Shown here: piece by piece, positions 1-7,400 of the stretch
Position numbering within the stretch: position 1 is the first letter of the stretch
How the letters are laid out: each line of letters starts with the position of its first letter
Source: an uncultured Mollicutes bacterium
Lineage (GTDB): Bacteria; Bacillota_I; Bacilli_A; RFN20; CAG-826
Reading direction: 5' to 3'
Length of the DNA stretch: 24,461 bases
Assembly (NCBI GenBank): GCA_900545015.1
Contig: UQXJ01000021.1
Coordinates: 1-24,461, forward strand
Position numbers and translations under genes: made by a program
The notes under the pieces: model-generated
Databases searched by the model: none
What the model was told of the DNA's origin: nothing
The model's input: only the letters and a program-made list of their open reading frames with translations

Positions 1-33
1 AAAAAATCATCAAATAAAGTGATAAATTCTTCC

Positions 34-897
34 TCAAATAATCTGACTAGCCACAGTACAATTCATTATTTCTGAAGTGCCACAACGAGCAACAATGCCT
101 CCAATCTCTAATGAACTTGGGTCAGCGTAATCGATAGTTGATTGTTTAATTTGTATATTACTTCCATTAGTAGATTGCGAAATCGGACCTTCAGAATGAC
201 CGATCAATCCACCAATATAAGCATATACTCCTTTATAATTCTTTTTATCAACGCTTGTTTCTATATCTATTTCACAGTTGCTTATACACTTAGAAATAGA
301 ACCTTTGTTATAAGCAACAACACCACCTACATATAACAATGATGATGAATTTTTAATACTTATTTTACAGTTTTCAAGACATACACGTTTGATTTCTCCT
401 AATGAGTATCCAAATAATCCATTGTACGATGTCTCGTTACTTAATGTTCTTTGGATGTCTAAATTTTTAATACAATAACCATTTCCATCAAAAATTCCTT
501 CAAAAGGATTCTCTTCTGTTCCAATGGAAAGCCGCCCATTCCCATTGTTATAAAAAATGCCTGATGGTAAAAAGTCACTAGCTTGAAACTCAATATCGTT
601 CATTAGTATGTATTTAGAACTTAAATTATTACGTATTGAATTCAAATCTTCAACGCTATAGATTCCTACATAATTTTCGGGTATCTCTTCTTTGCTAGCA
701 ATTTTCATATCATCCATCGATATTGCATGCTTTATAGGACTATCACCTTTTTCTAAGCTTTGCGCAAAGCCATGATTCATACAAGGCAAAAACAAAAAGC
801 ATAAAGAGAAGAAAATGCAAGTTGATAAATTTCTAATATGCATATTGCGGAATTCACTAATCTTTCTAGAAAAAGAATTCTTTAAATCATTCTTCAT
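34..897 (-). CDS. secreted GLUG-repeat surface protein
   Basis: The protein is about 287 residues. Near residues 20-45 it has a basic start followed by a hydrophobic segment ending in H-G-F-A-Q-S, a good signal peptidase site, so it is probably exported. The rest contains repeated units of the type G-x-F-D-G-N-G-Y-x-I, then Y-N-G-L-F-G-Y, V-G-G-V-V-A-Y and I-G-G-L-I-G-H, each followed by short polar strands. This is the pattern of GLUG repeats in bacterial surface proteins, often within beta-helical adhesin-like folds. An in-frame ATG lies at 907-909, but no Shine-Dalgarno precedes it. The ATG at 895-897 has a run of six G residues a few bases upstream, so I prefer the shorter start. No wall anchor is visible. 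A binding role is plausible but not shown. Confidence 0.8.
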   Translation of the reverse strand: MKNDLKNSFSRKISEFRNMHIRNLSTCIFFSLCFLFLPCMNHGFAQSLEKGDSPIKHAISMDDMKIASKEEIPENYVGIYSVEDLNSIRNNLSSKYILMNDIEFQASDFLPSGIFYNNGNGRLSIGTEENPFEGIFDGNGYCIKNLDIQRTLSNETSYNGLFGYSLGEIKRVCLENCKISIKNSSSLLYVGGVVAYNKGSISKCISNCEIDIETSVDKKNYKGVYAYIGGLIGHSEGPISQSTNGSNIQIKQSTIDYADPSSLEIGGIVARCGTSEIMNCTVASQII

Positions 898-909
898 AAA
901 ACCCCCCAT

Positions 910-1130
910 TCAAATGAACAAATGCTTAAGTATTTAGATTATTTTAATTAATCAAAGTAAAGAACTCTCTATTTAATCGTTATATATGCGCAAACTTGGT
1001 CAACGTTTTTGCTAAATATTGGTATGTAGGAGTCTTCATTTTTACTAAAACCAAAGATACACAAATATAATACCCCCCCCCCGCATAGCGCTGTCAACCC
1101 GGCAAAAAGGGCTGGATAGCGGTGAGCTAG
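910..1130. other. intergenic region with C10/G10 tract
   Basis: No gene is visible between the GLUG-repeat gene and the terminator of the HEPN gene. Positions 1073-1082 are ten consecutive C (G on the coding strand of the flanking genes), very unusual in DNA this AT-rich. Next to it is a locally G+C-rich stretch around 1083-1125 whose role I do not recognise. On the minus strand a TTGACC hexamer (997-1002) with an AT-rich TATAAC-like segment downstream could be a promoter for the GLUG gene, but the spacing is not canonical. Confidence 0.5.
1073..1082. repeat. homopolymeric C10 tract (G10 on the minus strand)
   Basis: Ten identical C residues follow TA and precede GC. Tracts of this length are prone to slipped-strand mispairing, and in many host-associated bacteria they act as phase-variation switches in promoters or gene starts. 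Here the tract lies about 175 bp upstream of the GLUG-repeat gene start, on the promoter side of that gene. Confidence 0.85.
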
Positions 1131-1182
1131 AAAGAAAAAAATAGGGTGTGTAATTTCACACCTCCGGAGTGAAATTTCACCC
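1131..1182 (-). terminator. rho-independent terminator-like hairpin after the HEPN gene
   Basis: GGGTG (1144-1148) pairs with CACCC (1178-1182) and AATTTCAC (1152-1159) pairs with GTGAAATT (1169-1176), with a small internal bulge and a nine-base loop. On the minus strand the stem is followed directly by a T-rich run (1143 down to 1131). This fits intrinsic termination of the gene ending at 1241. The plus-strand side is also T-rich, but no plus-strand gene leads into it. Confidence 0.75.
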
Positions 1183-1216
1183 CCTTAATTTATTTTTGCT
1201 TTTGTAAAATTGAGAC

Positions 1217-1234
1217 CGAGGCAAAAGAGCCTCG
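1217..1234 (-). terminator. short GC-rich hairpin just after the HEPN stop codon
   Basis: CGAGGC (1217-1222) and GCCTCG (1229-1234) form a six-base perfect stem with a six-base loop, seven bases beyond the stop codon at 1241. Only a weak T-stretch follows on the minus strand. It may be an auxiliary terminator or a 3'-end stabilising stem ahead of the stronger hairpin. Confidence 0.45.
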
Positions 1235-1240
1235 AAACAA

Positions 1241-2491
1241 TTACTTTGACCATTCAATTCTAGGGTCATCTTTCTTATATAAAGATAATTGTGAATTTAA
1301 ATCACCAAATGACTCATCCAATACCATTTTTATCGTCGATGATGATATTTTCATTTTATATTTCAACAACATAAAATATATTAATTCTTGAAGAAGTAAC
1401 GTGTCATTCCCAATACTTTTCCAATCAATTTTCTTCTTATTTAAGCCATGGCAAATAGAATTTCGAGAATCTTTTATTCTAGTTTCAAATTTCATTGCCG
1501 AGTAAAAGAATCCTACATCGATGACAATCATATTCATTGTTTCGCAAAAATCATTAAGCACAAATTCTAATTTGTTTTTCAAAGTTCCTGCATATTCTTT
1601 AAGCATCATAGTGCAGGCATTAAAATCATCATTGTTTTTTATTTCGTATTTTGTTCCAAAATCATTTAGTATTTTTAAAAGGTCATTATAGTGAATGTTC
1701 TTTTTCCTCTTTTCTATAATCTTTTTATAGGCTTTATTTTTTTCTACATTTTCGCGAAAAACACCTTCAAACGTTCCTGATAATCTAACGATATCAAATT
1801 CAAACACCCAACCACTTTTATAGTGGTAGAGATTATGCTGTCTAGTCATAGCATTAGGAAAAGCATCTATAATCTTATTAATATTTTTATTTAAACACCT
1901 TATATATAAAAACTTATCATTGGAATCATCGCATTCTGAATAATCATCATTAATTTCAATCTTTGAGTATCCGCCAACATCATTTAAAATTTTAAAACAA
2001 TCAATCTTTGGATAACTATTTAAAGTAATAAATTGAAGAAATTTAATTGCAAAATTATAAACATCACTAATTTTATCTATAAACCTATTATCCTTAGGTA
2101 TTAATTTTAAGCTAGTTGAAAAATCCGCCGGGCAAAGATTATTCTTTTTTATAAATCCGTGATTAATAAAACAAGATTTATATTCGTTTTCACATATACA
2201 CACATCTGCCTTAAGAAATTCTTTTCCTAAGTTTTTCTTTATATTGTAAAAGGGATCTTTTAAATTGCGTCTTGAAATATTAACAGCATTTGTAAATCCC
2301 TTTGATATAATCTCAAAGCTAATTTCTCTTTCACCATTAAAGTGTTTATATAAAAGCAAAACATGATATGACGTATATGAATAAAAATCAGTATTTTTCT
2401 TGTCTATAAATAAATAATAAATTGGTCCGCCCTTAGCAATTGGAATAAATTCTATAGTTGTATTTAAAATTGTATTACCTTCTTTTATCAT
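1241..2491 (-). CDS. HEPN-domain protein, ApeA-like; N-terminus probably lost by frameshift
   Basis: The open frame encodes 416 residues. Near the C-terminus it has R343-N-S-I-C-H348 followed by G-L, the R-x4-6-H signature of HEPN ribonuclease domains, set between predicted helices. The long N-terminal part is a Lys- and Asn-rich mixed alpha/beta region. A long N-terminal domain plus C-terminal HEPN resembles ApeA-type antiphage proteins, which are thought to cut RNA on infection; the ApeA link is tentative. The start at 2491 has no convincing ribosome binding site. A short frame at 2520-2597 has a strong one and would fuse in frame if one ATTA unit were removed at 2519-2533, giving about 450 residues. 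The gene may therefore be phase-variable or recently inactivated. Two hairpins lie directly downstream. Confidence 0.7.
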   Translation of the reverse strand: MIKEGNTILNTTIEFIPIAKGGPIYYLFIDKKNTDFYSYTSYHVLLLYKHFNGEREISFEIISKGFTNAVNISRRNLKDPFYNIKKNLGKEFLKADVCICENEYKSCFINHGFIKKNNLCPADFSTSLKLIPKDNRFIDKISDVYNFAIKFLQFITLNSYPKIDCFKILNDVGGYSKIEINDDYSECDDSNDKFLYIRCLNKNINKIIDAFPNAMTRQHNLYHYKSGWVFEFDIVRLSGTFEGVFRENVEKNKAYKKIIEKRKKNIHYNDLLKILNDFGTKYEIKNNDDFNACTMMLKEYAGTLKNKLEFVLNDFCETMNMIVIDVGFFYSAMKFETRIKDSRNSICHGLNKKKIDWKSIGNDTLLLQELIYFMLLKYKMKISSSTIKMVLDESFGDLNSQLSLYKKDDPRIEWSK

Positions 2492-2518
2492 TATTTCACA
2501 CTCAATTGCTAAAACATC

Positions 2519-2533
2519 ATTAATTAATTAATT
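2519..2533. repeat. ATTA tetranucleotide repeat (3.75 units) at the HEPN gene start
   Basis: The tract reads ATTA three times plus ATT. It lies exactly where the short upstream frame stops (TAA at 2520-2522) and the main HEPN frame opens. Removing one unit, or adding two, joins the frames with no intervening stop. Tetranucleotide repeats inside coding sequence are classical contingency-locus elements. Confidence 0.8.
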
Positions 2534-2597
2534 CAGCATCATAATCCTTGCCTGAAATTGTAACTTTTCCAACAATAATACTCGAATATTTTTCCAT
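2520..2597 (-). pseudogene. detached N-terminal segment of the HEPN gene (25 codons)
   Basis: An ATG at 2595-2597 is preceded on the minus strand by AAGGTAGG, one mismatch from a full Shine-Dalgarno, at good spacing. The 25-codon frame starts M-E-K-Y-S-S-I-I-V-G-K-V and looks like the alternating beta-strands of a protein N-terminus. It ends at a TAA made by the ATTA repeat. With one repeat unit fewer it continues through D-V-L-A-I-E-C-E-I into the Met at 2491. I read it as the original start of the HEPN gene, now out of frame. An independent small peptide is the alternative. Confidence 0.65.
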
Positions 2598-2663
2598 AAC
2601 ACGCCTACCTTACATGTTTTAAAATTTTAACCGCTATTCTAGGGTATATTTATATTGACATTG

Positions 2664-3032
2664 TCAATCCGAATTTTCTTCAAGTTTAATCATACGCATA
2701 GTTTCTAAAGAATTAGCAAATTCTCGCATCTTCTCTGGTCCATCTAAATATGAATTAACAGGAATATTTACAATAAGATTTTTACCTTTAGCATTAAGTT
2801 TCTTCAATGTTATACATACCGTATAGTTTGTTGCGAAGTTCAATGTGCTGCTATACATTTCAACTTTTAAAATGTCTTCATATTTATAGGTAAATTGTTC
2901 TTTTAACTTTGGTTCTCCAAAAATTCTTCTTTTATAACGAGAATAAACCCACTTATCGATATATAAGCAAAGTTTATTATCCCCAAAGCGATCACTAATC
3001 ACTTTAATTAAATTACTCGATTCTTGTTCCAT
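2664..3032 (-). CDS. small alpha/beta protein, possible PH-like domain
   Basis: The protein has 122 residues with no signal peptide or membrane segment. Residues of about 45-105 alternate as beta-strands (Y-E-D-I-L-K-V-E-M-Y, then Y-T-V-C-I-T-L) and end in a helix with R-E-F-A-N-S-L, an order reminiscent of small PH-like or YcxB-like domains. This is a shape argument, not a recognised family. The start overlaps the 3' end of the upstream zinc-ribbon gene by 20 nt in a different frame, so the two are probably translationally coupled. The HEPN segment begins about 66 bp downstream, so the three may form one unit. Confidence 0.65.
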   Translation of the reverse strand: MEQESSNLIKVISDRFGDNKLCLYIDKWVYSRYKRRIFGEPKLKEQFTYKYEDILKVEMYSSTLNFATNYTVCITLKKLNAKGKNLIVNIPVNSYLDGPEKMREFANSLETMRMIKLEENSD

Positions 3033-3420
3033 AAAAACTATACCCTTTTAAAATTAACATCTTTTTATATTCTTCATTTTGAGTTCTCTCAATACTTTCC
3101 TTAATTTCAGGAATTTCAAGCATACTTTCTTCAAATTTAAAATTATCCCATTTTTCCATAGTTTTTCTTCGAACGAATCTAAGAAATTTACTATTTGGAT
3201 TAAAACTTTTAAAAGAAGCACCAAAACCAAAACACAAAGAAAACTTCTTCTCATTTGATGTCATACAAATCCACTCCTTAAAATATGGGTAATATAAATA
3301 TCCACCACATTGAGGGCATCTTTGGAATGTTGCACCTAGCCTCAAAAATGTATCTGGTTCAAAGCTACTTAAGTAATATGTGTATCCGCATCTTCCACAT
3401 CTTAATTTATACGTAGGCAT
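3013..3420 (-). CDS. zinc-ribbon protein of unknown function
   Basis: The protein has 135 residues. At the N-terminus, C8-x2-C11 and C35-x2-C38 form a four-cysteine zinc ribbon. The remainder is basic and helical, with no membrane segment. The 3' end overlaps the next gene by 20 nt, implying co-translation. It is the first gene of a small minus-strand group ending in the HEPN gene, and a nucleic-acid or protein adaptor role is possible. An imperfectly spaced 10-bp inverted repeat (ATTCTAAATT at 3433-3442 with AATTTAGAAT at 3459-3468) sits just upstream and could be an operator. Confidence 0.65.
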   Translation of the reverse strand: MPTYKLRCGRCGYTYYLSSFEPDTFLRLGATFQRCPQCGGYLYYPYFKEWICMTSNEKKFSLCFGFGASFKSFNPNSKFLRFVRRKTMEKWDNFKFEESMLEIPEIKESIERTQNEEYKKMLILKGYSFYGTRIE

Positions 3421-3432
3421 AACACTTCTTGC

Positions 3433-3468
3433 ATTCTAAATTTATCTCAAAAGTGAATAATTTAGAAT
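3433..3468. promoter_or_regulatory. inverted repeat upstream of the zinc-ribbon gene, possible operator
   Basis: ATTCTAAATT (3433-3442) and AATTTAGAAT (3459-3468) are perfect 10-bp inverted arms separated by 16 bp, about 13-48 bp upstream of the ATG at 3420. The centre-to-centre spacing of 26 bp is compatible with a dimeric repressor, but AT-rich chance palindromes are also possible. I did not find a convincing -35/-10 pair. Confidence 0.35.
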
Positions 3469-3774
3469 TTCTCCTTTCTTGAGAATGTTAGAAGTAGAGC
3501 CCATCTGCTATAAATGAAATCTACTGTTGATTTTCCTATTTTTGCAGTGTTTAACTGCTTTAGGAATGCCTCACCACTGCTTTTTTTACATTTTAACACG
3601 TTAGATAACAAACGAGCGTATCGTTTCATACAAGCAAAAATTGAGAAAAACATGTGGAGCTCAGTAAATAAACAAGAAGGAAAAGCAAGTGTTACTACAT
3701 TGATGATTAAAGTAGCTAAAATTAAGCACGACTTCATTCCTATGACCAGCGACGGAGAAGTTATTGTTTAGTCA

Positions 3775-3804
3775 ATAACCTTTAAAAATGATTTTAAAGG
3801 TTAT
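3775..3804. repeat. 13-bp perfect inverted repeat, 4-nt loop
   Basis: ATAACCTTTAAAA (3775-3787) and TTTTAAAGGTTAT (3792-3804) are perfect complements around ATGA. The hairpin lies within the IS110 remnant and has no T-run on either side, so it is not an ordinary terminator. Confidence 0.8.
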
Positions 3805-4014
3805 GAAACAATTAAAGATTCTTAATCATATCTTGACCATTCTCAAGAAATCAAAATAGAATTAGAATCTACTGGTCATAATCATAAAAACCTAGTTAAA
3901 TTTTAATTGAGCGAAGTTACAAAGTATCAATTTAGATTACTCCCTTATATAGAACTAAAGTATTTAAATAGAAATGAAATAGTTCATGATAGAAGCAATG
4001 AGTTAGTTGTAGTA

Positions 4015-4032
4015 ACAAACTATTTAGTTTGT
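4015..4032. repeat. 8-bp perfect inverted repeat
   Basis: ACAAACTA (4015-4022) and TAGTTTGT (4025-4032) are perfect complements around TT. It lies in the later part of the IS110 remnant and is one of four short-loop palindromes in this stretch. Confidence 0.6.
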
Positions 4033-4058
4033 ATCTTTCTTGAATTTAAAGATCTCTT

Positions 4059-4081
4059 TAAGCTAATAAACTATTAGCTTA
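4059..4081. repeat. 10-bp perfect inverted repeat, 3-nt loop
   Basis: TAAGCTAATA (4059-4068) and TATTAGCTTA (4072-4081) are perfect complements around AAC. It sits at the last in-frame stop of the recognisable IS110 fragment. Confidence 0.7.
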
Positions 4082-4448
4082 TTTATATTTAAATGTTTAA
4101 GATATCAAACGTAGTTTCTTACTACTAATACCATAAAGTAATTTTTTAAAGATATAAACTAATTAATCTTATAATCTCTTTAAAAATCATAATGTGATTT
4201 TTAAAGAATATTGTCTTAAAAAGAGATAAAAGAGTAAAGTAAGAAATATCTTTAAATCATGTAGTTTAAAAAGTTCTATGAACCCCTTTGAGACACACTT
4301 CTACTAATCAAAAATTTAACTTAGATAAATAATGAATAATTTTCAAAGAACGATTTGTTGCTTATGTCTATTAAGTAACTTTTTTAATATATGGGAGACT
4401 AATTTTTAAAATTAATTTTATATCTATCTAAAGATTTTGCTATGAAAA
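4078..4448. other. non-coding, AT-rich remnant region
   Basis: No gene is supported between the recognisable IS110 fragment and the stop codon of the Hint protein gene. All frames are broken. It may contain the rest of the decayed transposon, but I could not align any further IS110 motif. One 13-bp hairpin lies at 4177-4207 and a palindrome AAAATTAATTTT near 4408. No convincing terminator for the large operon is visible after its last gene. Confidence 0.5.
4177..4207. repeat. 13-bp perfect inverted repeat, 5-nt loop
   Basis: TCTTTAAAAATCA (4177-4189) and TGATTTTTAAAGA (4195-4207) are perfect complements around TAATG. The core CTTTAAAA resembles that of the hairpin at 3775-3804. No T-run follows. 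Confidence 0.75.
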
Positions 4449-7400
4449 TTATGCAATTAATTGATACTTCCATTTTGAGTAATATAAATTAATTTGTTCC
4501 CAAGTTATTAACCCTTTACCTACAGCAACTGCCATGTATTGACATGGAAGCACATTATAAAGTTCTTCTGGCATCATATCTTTAAAGTCTTCATATGTTA
4601 ATAACCCATACTTATTAATATCTTCTTGCATCTTATTTTTATCATATTTTAAGCTGTTTTCTTCATAGTCAAAGATATTAAATAATCCACTTATTCCGCC
4701 AGCCATAGAAAGCATATTGTCACTTACAATATTAAGATTATTAGCTGATACAGGTGAACATACTTTCACATTTTCTGTGTGTATTTTAGCACTCACTAAT
4801 ACTGATGTACTTGTTGAGCATGCATTATTATTAACATCAACTTTAGCAAATCTATGTCCTATAAACTCTTTATAGTTAGAATTCGTTATGTAAACATATT
4901 TATTCATATTCATATCAAAGAATCCATGTTCATCAACAATTGATATCTCGTTTCCATCATTAAAGTATAAAGTAAGTACATCATAATCAGATGCTTCCTT
5001 ATCTGCATCATCATTGATAATTACTGCAGAAGGTTCTAATTTGCCTTCGAAATGGTTATAAGTCATAACGATGTCACCTTGTTTAACATCGATAGCATCT
5101 TTTGTCGTTAAATCAGCCATTAAAATTTTTGTAGATGAAATCAAGCATGCAGCACAGATAGAAACACTAACAGAATAATCTGTTATAACATATTTATATT
5201 CCGTAGATTTTCCTGATAGTTTAGTAGCACCAATTACAGTTGGCTCATTTTCAAAAGACCTACTATCGCTTGCTCTTAAAATAAGAATATCATTAATTTT
5301 AATTCCATTAGCATAGTTTTTATTAGAGTCAGCGTTATAAGCAGTCGCAATAGTTGTTTCTTGACCTCCATCATTAGCATATATAATGGAAATATCCTTC
5401 TTTGTATCATTTCGCCCACTTTCTATGTTGATACTTAAATTATCAATATTATCTCTAACTTTTATTGTATTCACTTTTAATTCGATGTCTGAATTTACGT
5501 TTATATAATCTCCAAATCCGTAAGAATTACCATTAAAAATCCACCCAATAGCTCTATGCACTCTTTTATCGCTTTCCCGGTATTCATTTTGGTCATTAAT
5601 ATCCAACTCATCAGCAGTTAAAAGCTGAGTACTCGTATTAGGTCGTGCAAATCGTGTAGACAATGTATTATTTCCATCTTTGTCTTTGTAAATTAATTTA
5701 AATTTATTTCCCCATTTAGCCTTCAATACCAATGTATCGCTGCCAAATGCTTTGTATGTGTCAGGATTGAATATATTGCCATTTGGATCTTCCCATCCAA
5801 TTAAATAAAATTCTTTAGTTGAATCATTATCATATAAAGATTCTGGCAAAATAACTGTTTTAGGATTGCTACTAACAGTATTAAAAGAAGCTAAATTTTC
5901 AAAATAATCAGCGTGTCCATTAGCATCAAATCTAATTACACACATAGTCTTATCGCTAAAGTAGCCACTTACGCTAATATCATCATAGCCAACACTTTCC
6001 ATATCCTCAGTAATTTCAAGTGTTTCTTTAGAAGTATCATTTTTAAAATACCAACCATAGAATGTTAAATTTCCATCAGTAGGTTTAGAAATAGTTAAAG
6101 GTAGATTTTCCAAGGTAAAATCTTGTGGATTAGTATTTTGATATTTACCACTTATTTCTAATCCTTCAGCATATTGAACATTATATGTAATTGAATATTT
6201 TTTAAGTTCATAAGAAGCGTAAACATCAAGTATTATACCATCTTTTACTTCTTGGCCTGAAGCACTTTCGCCTGTTGTGCTAGCAAGTTTCCAACCAGAA
6301 AAAGAATAAAATCGTTTTTTAGGTGAAGAAAGTGCGTAGTCTGTTAAAGTTTTAGTCTTATCTTTTAAGATAGGGTATTCTTTTGTAATTACATCGTTTG
6401 TTGCCGTTTCTCCATCAACTGTGCCACCATCTAAATGATAATTAATTGTGTATTTTCCTAAATTAGAAGCTTTAACGAAATAATCTTGTCCAACTTCGCT
6501 AACATAAACAGTTCTTTCAAGATTACCTATAATAGAGCCTGTTGAGGTTTCTAGTTTAGCTTTTGCCGTTTCGTCGACTGTTTTTGTACATTTAAATACG
6601 AAATCCACTAATCTTTCTCTCACGCCATATCCTTCTCTTGAAGAAATACTTAAAGTAGATGAGTTTTCATAAATATAGCTTAAATCAGCTTTCGTACTTA
6701 AAGTTTGAGTTAAACCACCATTAGCTTTATTATATGTAATACTTCCATTAGCAATTAATTCTGCATGAGGCTTTGAAGAAGGATATTTTAATCCACTGTA
6801 TCCTACATCATCAAAATCCTGCGAATAAATAATGAAGTCAGAGTTAACATTTAAGTTAGCGCTATTATCAATAAATAATCTTGATCCATTTAATAATTTG
6901 ATTGGTGTAACAAAATTGTATGTTCCTTTATAAAAAGATATATCATATTTATAGCTAATAGGGAAAAGAACAAACTTTGTATCAACAACTTTCGTTCCTA
7001 AAACTGGAACTTTGACTTCCATCTTCATAGATCCGTTACTTGCACCACCATAGAATTTCATAGTGGTAGAAGAAACATCATCATTTGTCGTATATTCTGC
7101 TTTTGGAGAATTGTATTTAGTTTCAACATATGCGTTTTTATCTGCAAGCATGATAAGACTTGATTTCTTTCCAATAATATTAATATCGGTTGCGTTATGC
7201 TGAGGTTTAATTTCATAACCAAGAATTGAAGTAGCTCCAGTATATAAATCAACTAATCCGACTAAAGTTGAATCATATGTGAATTTGGATTGAACTTGAA
7301 TATTAGGCATTGAAAAAACATTAAATGGTGTAATTTTACCATCTTGATATGTACCAACAGTTGATGTACCACCTTTATAATCTTGAACAACAAAAGGAGA

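Larger units (their letters stand above)
3703..4077 (+). pseudogene. decayed IS110-family transposase
   Basis: One plus-strand frame, read through stops at 3769, 3823 and 3904, gives fragments matching the usual order of IS110 N-terminal (DEDD) transposase sequence. These are V-A-K-I-K-H-D-F (expected G-I-D-V-A-K-x-K-H-D), then M-T-S-D-G-E-V-I-V, then F-K-N-D-F-K-G-Y, then I-E-L-E-S-T-G-H-N-H-K-N-L-V-K-F. After that come E-L-K-Y-L-N-R-N and F-L-E-F-K-D-L-F, which resemble the later I-F-P-E-F-x-x-L-F segment. About 40 residues expected between the E-S-T-G-H and E-L-K-x-L segments, including the K-T-D-x-x-D-A motif, are missing. No C-terminal serine domain is recognisable downstream. It is a dead element remnant; element ends were not identified. 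Confidence 0.75.

Noticed and set aside
2654..2668. ATTGACA-T-TGTCAAT palindrome at the stop codon of the 122-residue gene as a terminator
   Set aside because: The arms are separated by one base, so a hairpin would lose central pairs, and no T-run follows; it may be a chance palindrome or a protein site.
3462..3737. 91-codon minus-strand frame in the gap after the zinc-ribbon gene
   Set aside because: It lies antisense to the IS110 remnant and to the region just before it, has no ribosome binding site I trust, and its composition looks like chance coding.
3514..3771. 85-codon plus-strand frame as a stand-alone gene
   Set aside because: Its last 23 codons are the start of the IS110 transposase, and the frame continues through stops with further IS110 motifs, so it is the head of a pseudogene preceded by unrelated sequence.
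4400..4448. Terminator directly after the Hint gene
   Set aside because: The only symmetry is an A/T-only palindrome (AAAATTAATTTT), too weak to form a stable terminator stem.
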